A stretch of DNA of 64,000 bases, taken from assembly GCA_021292105.1 (NCBI GenBank), contig CM037861.1:61301245-61365244 (forward strand). Direction: 5' to 3'. Both the position numbers and the translations under genes were made by a program. The stretch comes from Anadara kagoshimensis. Its lineage: Eukaryota; Mollusca; Bivalvia; Arcoida; Arcidae. Shown one piece after another: positions 1-31,900 of this stretch (position 1 is the first letter of the stretch; every line of letters begins with the position of its first letter). The notes beneath the pieces were generated by a model. It ran no database searches. It had not been told where the DNA came from and saw nothing but the letters and a program-made list of their open reading frames with translations.

Positions 1-20377
<20,377 letters not shown>

Positions 20378-20535
20378 TAAATCAGTGTCAAAGCTGAAAT
20401 ATAGAAAATATGCATGCACAAAACAAAAATTTAGGAGCAAAATTTTTTTTTACAAAATGTCTCCACACATGCTATGAAAGAAATTTCTCCAAGAAGGAAA
20501 GTTAATTCAAATATCACAAGCATTTCATTTCTTAC

Positions 20536-20578
20536 TATATACAAAGGTTTTCTTTCTGGTCAGGAAGAAAGTTCAGCA
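20536..20578 (-). other. Possible upstream FASN exon (5' UTR or extra coding)
   Basis: A 43-nt segment has an AG acceptor at 20579-20580 and a GTAAG donor at 20534-20535. Joined to the acceptor before 20393, it stays open in the FASN frame but has no ATG. It is most simply a 5' UTR exon; an upstream coding exon cannot be excluded. Confidence 0.35.
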
Positions 20579-21023
20579 CTGTGAAATAGAAAAGGAAATA
20601 AATACATTTACTACACAGGCTGTGGTTTCATGGTCATTTCTTTACTAAGATTTTCTTAAAGATATTCATAAATTTAATGTGTCATTTTACAGATCCCTTT
20701 AAGTTTACTGCATATATCCAAATTTTGTTGAAACTTTTTGTATTTGTAGGGTCATATTTAGTATTGTTAAAATTTTCCAAAGTTAAGGAAGTCTTATTTA
20801 GAAATGACTGTGAAACTGAGATGTGCATTGATTATAATATAAAATACCAGTATGTAAATCTCCTTTAAAAGTGCTTCTGAAAAATTTTGGTTGTTACTCT
20901 TAGCAGGTGCTAGGACTAAAAGGTCCAAATAATGGGAAAACGGAAACCTGTATGTTGTAATTTTATAAGAAGGGAGCCGGGCCTTATATATATATATAAA
21001 AACAAGGCAGACAAATTGAGACA

Positions 21024-21165
21024 TTGCTTCAAACTTTCCTGGTCTTATTCAAAGTGGTCCTTATAAACAGGTTTAAACAATGCATTGTTTCAGACTTTCC
21101 TGGTCTTATTCAAAGTGGTCCTTATTAACAGGTTAAAACAATGCATTGTTTCAGACTTTCCTGGT
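21024..21165 (+). repeat. Tandem duplication of about 60 bp
   Basis: The segment with ACTTTCCTGGTCTTATTCAA occurs twice, with a third partial copy. It lies in the region upstream of the FASN coding start. It has no ORF. Confidence 0.7.
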
Positions 21166-22099
21166 TTGTATAACAAATACAGGTTCAACCAATGAAGAAA
21201 CTAAGGCGAAATTGTTACGAGCCGCTACACTAACCATTTAACCCTAACAGTGTAAGGGAGACAACTCATTTTTGCGCACTTTCCATCGTGCAATTTAGCG
21301 TTGTAGTTCCCTTGTTTGATGATAATACTTTGGGAGAGATTTGGTCGATTTTTTCTTATAACTGACATGAAATATTAATAACACACTCATCAAGTTAAAA
21401 TCAAATTTTGTTCGAATCTCTGAAGTTATCATTTTGACGAGTTGACAAAACTTGATCAATACGGTCCGACTTATTTCTAAAATTTTGAATATGGATGCTG
21501 AAGAGCTGTTACTTGTTATTGTTCTTGTTGTTGAAGAGTTACAAGTGGGATGGCAAGAGACATCCAAAAGAATCATTTAAACCACGCCAATGGATATCAT
21601 TTTCCGTTCGTTTGATCAGACATAGTGTTCCATTGAGTATTGTCGGCAAGTAACTTGGCGGTAGGAATTTTTAATATTTTGTTTCAATCGTTTATCGTTT
21701 AGCTACAAATTACTTTATAAATCCTACTTTCGTTGCCATGCCAATTAATGATACTGCTATGAGGTAAGACACTGACCGGTCGTGGTCAAGATGCGCGAAA
21801 TTAAGATGCGGAACTTAATGGAGCTCGTTTCTTTCTTCGGGAAATTACTCGAAGTTCTAATTGAGTCACCCAGTATTTTGTTATATGCACATATTACCAC
21901 GAACTGACGCGCTTCATAATAAAATTACATTTTTCGTTTAAATAATCTAATATACATAACTATATATACATCATTTTATGGTGATTCGTCATAAATACCG
22001 GTTAAATTTTGTAATCCGGAGCTTTTTAAATAATTATTATAATTGCCAACCTGAATATTAATATTAATTTTTAGAAAAATATCTTTTAATAATACTTAC

Positions 22100-22245
22100 C
22101 TTCAATTTTATTGCGTTCAGTCTGTTAGAGTATTCTATGTATATTGTTTACAAACATCCGTTTTCTGCTGTTTTAAATATCATGCGACGGTAGAGTTCTT
22201 ATCGACTGAGGTGGGTCGACTGAAAATCAACCAATCAGGACGCGG
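22100..22245 (-). promoter_or_regulatory. Candidate FASN first exon and promoter
   Basis: A strong donor (GAAG followed by GTAAGTATT on the minus strand) ends at 22099. Upstream on the minus strand are an ATATTTAAA stretch near 22172-22180 and a CCAAT-type word (GATTGGTTGA) near 22228-22237. This suits a non-coding first exon with its promoter, about 1.7 kb before the first coding exon. No transcript evidence is available, so this is an inference. Confidence 0.35.
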
Positions 22246-22723
22246 TTTAAAGAAACGCGGGATTTTGTCGTGCATCAGACTGGCTGTCGAACTGATCATT
22301 TATGGGATTGGACGTGATAATCTCCAGTCGTTGATTATGTTGACAACAAACATGAAATTTTCGTGATTTCTTTGTAATCATATTGAAAGTAACATAATAT
22401 AAACATTTGTACGCGTATTTACATGTATTATGTATTGCCAGTCCACTCATGACACATACACGTATACGCGGTATAAGTTTATTTTGACACACTCTGCATG
22501 CACTGGCCATACAGGTCTGCATTCTAGGGCAGACAATGACCGTTAGTGGCCGGGCATAGAAAATTTGTACTTTTAAAAGTACAAAAATATCTTATATGGT
22601 ACAAAAATTATTTGAACAAAACCGTCAAAAGACTAGTAAGTTACGAGATACTATTAATATCAGTCAGGCTACATATCACATGAAACTTTTGCTAAAAAGT
22701 TTATAAAAATAAGTTAAAATAAA

Positions 22724-24351
22724 TTACCCCGGATTTACCTAAAGTGTTACTTAATATACAAACAGTTTAATTGCCAATGAATAGAAATTGACAACATAAT
22801 TGCTTCTTCCATAGGCAGTGTTGTTATAAGTTAATCCTCTTATTTATGAATTTAATAGACAGATGAATTGTTAGTCAGAGAGTCAATTGATCAGTTGAAT
22901 TATCAGTTAAATTATAAACTTGTTTGCTAAATTATTTTTGAAACTACATCTCGGATTGTGATTTTGATTTTCCACTGATGCTGCATACTGGTCTGCAAAT
23001 ACACATGCACTGAATTAATAAGAGGGGGAGAATGGGTATGTGTGTTTTTTCTTATTGGGAATGATTAGTAGAATCATTTGAATATTCAGGTCCTGCAATC
23101 AGCACCACTTCTGGGGCCTATTAAAACTCTGTTAAAAAAATTGGTTAAAAATGTTGATGTTCATATATTTGGAACATGGAAATATTATCATAAAGCAACA
23201 GAAAGTACTATAAGCTGTTGGACACCATTTTTATTTTATTTAAAGTGGTGGATCTGGTTGTTTTCAGATACATTTAATTTCAGATAAAACTTTTGAGTTT
23301 TAATCTGGGGTCAGTTGTTTGAAGCCTAATTAATTTTGGTCACATTATTTAGTGGTTCAATTTATGAATACATATACATGTATAGCAAATCACTAACGAC
23401 AAATCAATGTCATTATTTATTTGATGACAATACCACCTGAATAAATATATGTGATGAAATTATTTGTGCATTAAAGTGTAATCCAAACAGTGAAAAATCT
23501 CTATCGTGTTTATAAAAAAAGCTTTCCATAAAATGAATTTTGCTGATTTTTCAAAAATAAAAGAACTACCTGTAATAACTAATAATAATAAGTAACTAAT
23601 AAGTACATTTTGTACTGTACACCTAAATAGAATTCTTAAATTTTTCCCCCATCAATCTTGACCAACAATTTTAGTTTGCTTTATGTTCTCTTTACTTACT
23701 ACATTTTATACATCACCGTAATGAATGTTTATTTATCACATTATAAGTGTGATACTCAAAAACTGGAAGTTGCCTAACATGAATAATTTGTAAATTTTAA
23801 TAATAAAAATATAATTCAACAATAAAAAATCAATGAACACCAGGGTGCATAAGTCGAGTTGCAAGTTCATATTCTACATGATGTGCGATTCACATACCAA
23901 ATATCAATATCTGTGAGCGTTTTGAAAAAAAGAAAAACATTCTGGAAAACTGCTATTTTTAAACAGCCGGCATTATGAAAAACTTTTGTAAATCTAAACT
24001 AGTACTGACGATGTAATATGTGCAAGTTAGTATTTTTCCTGTGAAATAAAACATCTTCTTTCGGTGCATGTGTATTTGTAGACCAGTATGCAGCATCAGT
24101 GGAAAATCAAAATCACAAATCTGAGATGTAGTTTCAAAAATAATTTAGCAAACAAGTTTATAATTTAACTGATAATTCAACTGGTCAATTGACTCTCTGA
24201 CTAACAATTCATCTGTCCATTAAATTCATGAATAAGAGGATTAACTTATAACAACACTACCTAAGGAAGAAGCAATTATGTTGTCAATTTCTATTCATTG
24301 GCAATTCAATTGATAGTATATTAAGTAACCCTTTGGGTAAATCTGGGGTAA
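22724..24351. mobile_element. Element with 287-bp terminal inverted repeats
   Basis: Arms 22724-23010 and 24064-24351 are near-identical reverse complements and start TTACCCC. They flank about 1.05 kb without a convincing ORF. The longest is a 69-aa ORF at 23078-23287 that I do not recognise. The structure fits a non-autonomous DNA transposon with long TIRs or a fold-back element. Target duplications are not obvious. Confidence 0.8.
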
Positions 24352-24384
24352 GACATTAAAACAGGCTTAAAGTTTAAGTCACAT

Positions 24385-24693
24385 TTTTCGGAAAATGAAA
24401 TCGTAATGCAACCCATTAAAATGTATTTTGAGAGGGAGTCGTAGGTTCGAACCCAGCCCGGGTCATACATAAGTCTAAAAGAGACACTGCTTCCTCGTCT
24501 GGTTGTCAGTATCCAGACGACAGGGTATCGAACTGGTTCACCCAGTGACAAGATAATGTGTTTTGGGGAGTGATGTGCCTGTCTGCCGCCGCGGATGTAT
24601 TGACTCTGTGGGCTAGCAGTTTAAAGTAGCAACGTGTGCGCGCTACATGACAAGACAGGCCATAAAACAACACACTTGCATATCTCACGCATA
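24385..24693. repeat. SINE, left part (interrupted by LTR element)
   Basis: A tRNA-type B box (GTAGGTTCGAACCCAGCC) lies near 24443. The body resembles 27,170-27,510 (words such as CACACTTGC, CTCACGCATA). The sequence stops where the LTR element begins. Confidence 0.55.
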
Positions 24694-25152
24694 TGTGACA
24701 GTGCAAAACTTAACGTTTTTTTAACCACGATCAAATATTTTAATTAAACACTAGTTTCGAATTATTTCTATAAATTTACTGTTTTCCTTCATGTTTTATC
24801 TTAATCGCGTTAGACCAATCTAATATTACACAACGGATTAATCAAGACTTTTAAGTCATTAAGGATTTCACCTAGAGTTGGAAAATAAGTCATTCTTTTG
24901 TTTAGGACTTTCCGGGTAAGACTTTACCTGTGACATTATTTACTTATTATTTTATAGTGCTTAGTTTCCATGACGACCAGGTAATTTTTTTTTATTGCGT
25001 TGTTTGTATTTTGTTTTATGTTTAGCGTCAGTCTGGAAGTGGCCGTTGGATAGCCCAGGTCACAATTCCGACATAGAATAAATTTGTCAACTTTATTTGA
25101 GTTTTAAGTTTTATTTTAACTAGTTCAAATTGAGCTAGATTCCCCTTTATTA
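24694..25152 (+). repeat. 5' LTR
   Basis: The repeat starts TGTGACAGTGC and ends CCCCTTTATTA. It matches 26281-26739 without a difference I can find. It contains GAATAAATTTG, a possible poly(A) signal, at about 25077-25087. Confidence 0.88.
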
Positions 25153-25275
25153 TAAGTGGTGCGAGAAACCGGGGCAGTTTGCCGCAAATTGATGCGTAAG
25201 CCAAGCTGCACTACAAGATCCCGATACAAAACAGGACTTAATTTATAGAATTTTGTGGAACAATGATGTCTTAAA

Positions 25276-26222
25276 ATGGATGTTTTTTCTAGGTGGAGAC
25301 AAGTGGACAATATTCCTTGGAACCCATGTTACAAATGCGGATTTCTGTTCAACACCAGACATGTGGGGCTATGTAAAGCTAAACACGCCCGTTGTTTCCG
25401 TTGTGGACGCCTTGGACATTATGCCAGATGTTGCTGGTCAGAAACTGTGCAAAATCACACTATCAACTATCACAGGACACCACAGATAAATCACATTGTT
25501 GTGAGCAAAGGAAAAAGAAAACGTAGATCATGGAAGCAGAAAGCACGTGATAAACAAAGACTAACAAAGTATTTAGACAAAAAGAAATTTGTGCAAAATC
25601 TTCCTTTTTCAAAAATCGGCGAAAAAGATTTTCAACAGTTGTTTAGTGTAAATTCTAGGAACGATGATTTGGATCTTCTTTCCGACAATTTCAAAAGACT
25701 TAAACAAGAAAGGGTCGCACTTAATATTCAAATTAAGGAAAATACAGCCGTAAATTTACAGTTAGAGAAAACTTTGGTCAGTACAACGGAGAAACTAAAA
25801 ACCACAATAAACAGTCTGGACCGTTGTAATAAGGAAAATATTCATTCACGGCAAATAATAAAACACCTACAGGAACAGAGAAATGATCAATTGAAAATAA
25901 CAGAGGAATTAAATGAGGATATATTCGGACTTCGCATTGAAAACGAAAGATTGTCGGAAAAATTAGGCCGCGTCTTAGAAGAAATATGCATTTTATCATT
26001 CAAATGGATTCTTTAAAGCAGAAGGTGAATACACTTCAGGAAAAATGCAATGATGGTACGCCAGGAACTCAAAGGACAAGAAACCAGCCTTACACTCCGT
26101 TTGTGGATTCGAATGGAAAACCAATTCACATAATTTCATCAGAAGCTTTGTCATCTCCAAATGTGCATCTGAAAGATCCCGAGTGGCTACAATATACGCA
26201 AAGCCGTATTATATTTAAATAG
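25276..26222 (+). CDS. Gag-like CCHC zinc-knuckle/coiled-coil protein of the LTR element
   Basis: The ORF 25276-26016 (246 aa) begins with a cysteine-rich block. It includes a CX2CX4HX4C knuckle (CFRCGRLGHYARCC) and an upstream CX2C...HX3C cluster. A basic stretch rich in Lys and Arg follows, then more than 100 residues of heptad-rich coiled coil. A second ORF in the -1 frame (25986-26222) continues the heptads and then gives a Pro/Ser-rich tail. A single missing base in or near a T-run at about 25990-25994 would fuse both into about 320 residues; programmed frameshifting is the alternative. Zinc knuckles before the coiled coil is the reverse of the usual Gag order. Function is presumably RNA packaging. 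Confidence 0.6.
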
Positions 26223-26280
26223 TTTAACATGTTACTTAGATTCAAGTTTGGAGACCAAACTTCTCGGAGAAGAGGGATAT

Positions 26281-26739
26281 TGTGACAGTGCAAAACTTAA
26301 CGTTTTTTTAACCACGATCAAATATTTTAATTAAACACTAGTTTCGAATTATTTCTATAAATTTACTGTTTTCCTTCATGTTTTATCTTAATCGCGTTAG
26401 ACCAATCTAATATTACACAACGGATTAATCAAGACTTTTAAGTCATTAAGGATTTCACCTAGAGTTGGAAAATAAGTCATTCTTTTGTTTAGGACTTTCC
26501 GGGTAAGACTTTACCTGTGACATTATTTACTTATTATTTTATAGTGCTTAGTTTCCATGACGACCAGGTAATTTTTTTTTATTGCGTTGTTTGTATTTTG
26601 TTTTATGTTTAGCGTCAGTCTGGAAGTGGCCGTTGGATAGCCCAGGTCACAATTCCGACATAGAATAAATTTGTCAACTTTATTTGAGTTTTAAGTTTTA
26701 TTTTAACTAGTTCAAATTGAGCTAGATTCCCCTTTATTA
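26281..26739 (+). repeat. 3' LTR
   Basis: This is the second copy of the 459-bp repeat, offset exactly 1,587 bp from the first. It is directly preceded by the polypurine tract and GATAT. Confidence 0.88.
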
Positions 26740-26775
26740 GACGTTAAACAACATTACAAGGCAACAACAACAAGT
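26740..26775. repeat. SINE, right remnant after the LTR element
   Basis: GACGTTAAACAACATTACAA resembles the tail of the SINE at 27,485-27,505. Compared with that copy, about 50-60 bp between the two halves are missing. Confidence 0.45.
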
Positions 26776-26839
26776 ACTCGAGAAACACATTTAAATTTTA
26801 CGCATACTATAGATGGTAACTCCTCTACATGTCTCCCAC

Positions 26840-27150
26840 TACAGTAGATCATTTAGTAGAGTGCTTGCGCGCTTCGTATATGGGACGTCGTAGGTTCGAA
26901 CCCCGGCCGGGGTCCGACCAAGAATTGAAAATAGGAAATGAACGTTTTTTCGCAAAACACTCAGCATTTAGAAATGAAAGTCACATCGTCCTTCTGACGA
27001 CCGACGTCCCGTGTCACCCCTAATAATCCTCTTTGCATAATGCACTGAGCGCACTGTAACGCCGGTAAAAAATTCTGCCACTTCATCTATGGCTGGCGAT
27101 ATCTCGATATATAAGTGAAATATTTTTGACTGGGACACTGAAAAAATAAT
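26840..27150 (+). repeat. tRNA-derived SINE copy
   Basis: The head has an A-box-like segment (TTTAGTAGAGTGCTTGCGC) and the B box GTAGGTTCGAACCCCGGCC near 26,886. The tail GATATATAAGTGAAATATTTT then TTGACTGGGACAC is shared with 50,535-50,560. The sequence is too diverged in the anticodon region to be a tRNA gene. Confidence 0.6.
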
Positions 27151-27169
27151 CTCTGTATGTTTTGTTTTA

Positions 27170-27512
27170 CCGTCTCCGAACGACAACGTAGTAAAACGTT
27201 CTCGAGGGCGGGGTGAGCTGTGGGTTCGAACCTCGGTCGGGTCATTCATTGATACGACTTTAAAATTTGATATACTTCTTCGTTGTCCGGGGGTTCACCC
27301 GGTGTCAGTATAATGTGAATGGTGGGCGCGGCGGTATGTTTGTGACGTACTGACTGTGAGGTAGCACCTTCAGTTAAGTGCACTAAGTGTGCGCGATCAA
27401 CACACTTGCCGCGCATCTCTTGCATACACGAACTTGTTCTTAACTTACTCTCGTCGAGAATAGCTGAAAAATTGCTGATGCGACATCAAACAACATTACA
27501 ACCAAACACGTG
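27170..27512 (+). repeat. SINE copy, second family
   Basis: The B box GTGGGTTCGAACCTCGG is near 27,216. The tail GAATAGCTGAAAAATTGCTG followed by TCAAACAACATTACAA also occurs reversed at 13,150-13,200. Confidence 0.5.
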
Positions 27513-28282
27513 GATGTGATGATGTCAATTGCATGCAAGTAATTTTTATCAAATATTTAATTTTGAAAACAATTGTGATAAATTTATATGATATATCATT
27601 TATCAAAAGTTTTCAAGTTCATCTTAATGTACTTCTGATAATAATTTTCAATAGTGCACATTACGTTATCAGACAATGTCAAACATATTCACACATTTTG
27701 TTGTGTGTGTACTTTTACATCAGGTTATCGTGTTTAGTATTATTGTGGCATGCAAAAATATTGTCTGTAAATGTCCTATAGCTGTCCTTGGTGAGAACAC
27801 AAGGTCCAATCCATGGTATCAAAAGTCAATCAATGCCAGTATAATGGACCTTTGATGGTATATAAAAGTGGTTTTTTTTTAAACATTCAATCTGCATGGT
27901 CCCTGTGGATGAGAGGACTTTAACCTAAATTTAATGTTGGCCATCTAAGTAACCAATGTTACTGAATTTTCAATAAATGTATTTAATGTACAATACTAGC
28001 ACCGTACTAAAAACATTGTTTAACTTGACAAAACTAGAATACATATTTCAAAAATATCTTAAAAATAAAATTATGAAGATTTCTTTGCCTGCATAAAAAT
28101 TGCGAAATTACATATTATACCAGTGTTAATTTCACAGCATTAGATGGCCATTTCGGAATTCAATTTTAACAACATGATCAGTAGCTTGGATAAAATTGTT
28201 GTAAAACTAAAAGAATGGTGAAACTTAGATCATTGTATTCTTTTGTATGGACGTTGTCTATGTCGTTTAGATATATCGTACA

Positions 28283-28500
28283 CAGTGGCGGATCTAGTGG
28301 GGTGAGACAGAGACATATAAAACCCGTTTCTAGGTAGCCCTGGCGGGGCCGGTCAGTTTGCGTTTATGTCGCTGATGAGGCATTTTTGTGCATTAATTAA
28401 TTATTTACACTCAGAATGAAAGATTCTCGGGGTGGGGTGCCCCGGGCACTAGAAGTTTCGGCTCTCACCTTCCCCCTCACTAAAAACCTGCATGGGTCCA
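28283..28500. mobile_element. hAT-type MITE (CAGTGGCGGATC ends)
   Basis: The left end CAGTGGCGGATCTAG and the internal words GAATGAAAGATT and TTCGGCTCTCAC are shared with the element at 50211-50471. The right end is degraded. It lies about 430 bp upstream of the LUC7L ATG. Confidence 0.5.
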
Positions 28501-28784
28501 ACTCTCATATCAGAATTTTAAAATTGTTGCTTTATTTCAGAAATTCAGTATAGATAAATTAAAATTTTCAATGAACTTTTTGGATAGGTACTTGTTCTTC
28601 TGCGCTCTTGTTTTACATGTAAAATGCTATTTTTCCTTTCCGTATCTTTGTTTTATTTTATTTTATTTCATTTTATTTTATTTTAATCAATGTATATAAA
28701 AAATAGTCGAATTTTGACATTAAAAAAATGAAGTAGACATTTTAAATCCCATTGTAACACACAAGGGAGAGAACTCAATCTGAT

Positions 28785-28799
28785 CCATCAGATGGCGCT
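28785..28799 (+). promoter_or_regulatory. CTCF-like motif upstream of LUC7L
   Basis: The 15-mer CCATCAGATGGCGCT matches the animal CTCF core consensus at 14 of 15 positions and lies 134 bp upstream of the LUC7L ATG, where the promoter is expected. It is seen directly; binding is inferred. Confidence 0.4.
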
Positions 28800-28932
28800 G
28801 TATACACCATAGAGGGAAGCCATTTGCATTTTGCCCACGATAACGAAACCTCTTCATAAATTTTGCATGATTGGTTTGATTTCATAAATGTACTGATCAC
28901 ATAATCACGTTTGTTTTGTCCCAGATAATAAC

Positions 28933-31900
28933 ATGGCAATGTCTGCCCAGGATCAAATGAGGGCTATGCTTGATGAGTTGATGGGGACAAGTAGGGATGG
29001 TAAGTTGTCTCTGATAAGAAACAATAAAAAAATTATTCTTTACACAATCGTCCCACAGTGATGGAAAACAATACTATGATTTTTGTTCTTTGAAGATTTT
29101 CTGTTTTCGCTTCTTGCAAGCATCCTGATTCCTTATTTTACCAATTATGATTTAATATTGATCACCGACTAGGTTTAGTCCGCAAATCCCAAGATAATTT
29201 GTGGGTTTTGTTGGGCTGAAGAGTAGGACAAATTATTGACAAGATGATTGTGCAGAAATTCAAGTTGTGCAGCCTGTTTTTATTGAACTAGCTGCCATAG
29301 TGATTGCAAGTTTGTTTTCATTTCATGTCAAGGCAGATAAATCGGTCTAAAGCTGTGCAGATTGGAGAAATTCCCAAATTCTTATAATACCGTAAAGCAG
29401 GCGGTCCCTAGAAAATAAGCCCAGGTAGCCCGAGATTCCTCTGGGCCGAATTTTTTTTTTTTTTTTTTTTTATCAATTTCGGGCCAGAGATCGGGCTTCA
29501 TTATTTTACATAACGTGATGCCGTTGAAATCCTACGGCAGGGTAAGATTTAATTTGGCGGATATGTTCACTTTATTTTCACGGGCATTGGGTAATGAACC
29601 AGTCAGATCGCTTACCTGAACCTTTATTTACAAGAATCCATCGAAAAAACTACGTGGCAACTCCGTTTTATATCCATTCCAGCCATATAAATCCAACACA
29701 TCCTTCATCATCTCGCCATTTTTTATGTTATGATATTCAAATAACGCGAGATCTCGCGGGTTAAAGTCTCCCTTTTCTGATACACAAGTGTTGGATTTAT
29801 ATGGCTGGAATGGATATAAAACGGAGTTGCCACGTAGTTTTTTCGATGGATTCTTGTAAATAAAGGTTCAGGTAAGCGATGTGACTGGTTCATTACCCAA
29901 TGCCCGTGAAAATAAAGTGAACATATCCGCCAAATTAAATCTTACCCTGCCGTAGGATTTCAACGGCATCACGTTATGTAAAATAATGAAGCCCGATCTC
30001 TGGCCCGAAATTGATAAAAAAAAAAAAAAAAAAAAAAAATTTCGGGCCAGAGGAATCTCGGGCTAAAGCCCAGGGAACAAAATAAGCCCAGGGAAAGCCC
30101 AGGGAAGTTTCCCGCGCCCAGGAAGTTATAAAGCATTACATAGATGTGAAATTCACATATTTATTAAAGATCATATCATATTTTATCATGTTAAAAAATT
30201 GTATCGATCTAAACCAGAATGACGAAGTATTTTATCATTGATTTTTTCACCTTACAGTATGCGTCGGTGAGTGAAGGGAGATAACTCACTATCATAGAAT
30301 ACTCAATTATTAACGTGGGGGAATGTTATCTATTGTCTTTCTAATTTTGGTTTTTGAATTGGATTTGTTATGCAAGGTGACGTAAATAATTTAATAAAAG
30401 ATTCCTGACGTACAGAGATGAGATTTAAAAAATAATAACGATGAATACGGTATATTTACTTTACAAGTGAAAAATACTAATTTTTCCCTTCATTTACAAA
30501 ATGTAACTAGTCTTTAAAACAAAAAAAGGAAATAATAAATTTTCATAATCGAAGGTTTTTCTGAGTTTTAACGAAGTAATGTCTAATAACTGTTTTAAAG
30601 GACTTTTTGTGAATTTTTGGTTTGTCAGTAATGTATTGGTTAATACTAATACTATAGAGTTTCCCGACGAAGGACAGTTAGTATGTTAAACACATTTTAA
30701 TGTTAACACTGAAATTATTGCTCTTGTTTTGTTTGGCTTCTTCTTTGAAATTAAAATTAAATCGTGTGTAAAACAATTTGCTGTTATCAAATTCTTTGTC
30801 TCAGGTAAGCCAGACAAGTCTGTTACAAGGTGAACACGTGCCGTGAATAAACACCCGCCGGGTATAACAGACGACCTCAATATACTGTGACGGGTATAAA
30901 GCCTGATCAATCAGTACTGATTAATACTCCTAATTAACGGATTAATTTACATCTTCGGTTAATCGGATTATTAATATATCCCGTAAAAGTGTTAGGAACT
31001 TTATGCATAGTATATATTGTTTTGGTATTTGATCCTTATTATGGAGAAAATATTTCCAATCATGACATACCTACATATCTGTATTATTAAATAAATAAAT
31101 TATAAATTAAAAGTTGTGTAGTCGACATGCATTACTGTACATGTTATAAATAGAAGAGTATTTGCCCGTTTTATTTTCGTACATTAGTGTGAATATATTT
31201 TATGGAGAGATTCAATAAATGATGATGGCTGTCATAAGAAATGTACGAGATGATTGTTTCATCTTTGTAATAAATATCTTATAAACCGTCACTCATAGAA
31301 TCCAGTATCGGGTTAGTGTGTTAAATTCTCTAAGAAAATTGTTCTATTACATTGAAATTTCGTCCGCATATTTACAGTATTGTTCGGAAAATGCCGTCAT
31401 CTAACGGTGGAGAATCTCTCTCTCTCTCTCTCTCTCTACCAGATTGGAGGATCGAAAATGTCGACTTTACACCATAAAAAGATGGAGGGGCATTATTAAA
31501 TATTAATTACTTAACATACTCCTAAAAAAATTGCGGTCTGTGAAAAAATCGTTTCGAGCGGACCTATGTCTTTTGTGAGTACAATTGTTGTCTGACAAAC
31601 TCTAGAAATATTGCGATGAATATTCACACAATAAATACAACAATCCCGATAACAGAAAATGGCGGGAAATGGCACGTGGCGACGGAATCTTTTCATATCT
31701 TCTCATATCTTCAGTGTAATTTAGGAAATCAACTTTTGAAAAATTCTCACTTTGGTTCATGAGTTTAAATTATGAAATATTAGTAGGTAAATAAATTTCA
31801 CGGAGACATAAACGAAATGTATACTTTCGTCCTTAATACTTTTGATATTACAGTGCAGCAAGCCGCTAAATATTACCCGGACCACTTGTTCATTAGTCAA

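Larger units (their letters stand above)
24694..26739 (+). mobile_element. Young non-autonomous LTR retrotransposon with Gag-like ORF only
   Basis: Two direct repeats of 459 bp (24694-25152 and 26281-26739) look identical on reading. They flank 1,128 bp. A primer-binding-like stretch starting TGGTGCGAGAAACC lies at 25157, four bases after the left LTR. A purine-rich tract, GGAGAAGAGGGA (26266-26277), lies just before the right LTR. Each LTR contains an AATAAA. The inside encodes one CCHC/coiled-coil protein and no protease, reverse transcriptase or integrase. Such Gag-only elements would need another element's enzymes. There is no visible target duplication. The element interrupts an older SINE. 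Confidence 0.85.

Noticed and set aside
23078-23287. 69-aa ORF inside the inverted-repeat element as a transposase
   Set aside because: It has no DDE or zinc-finger signature and its length is expected by chance.
26968-27249. 93-aa minus-strand ORF
   Set aside because: It lies across two SINE copies and has no protein signature.
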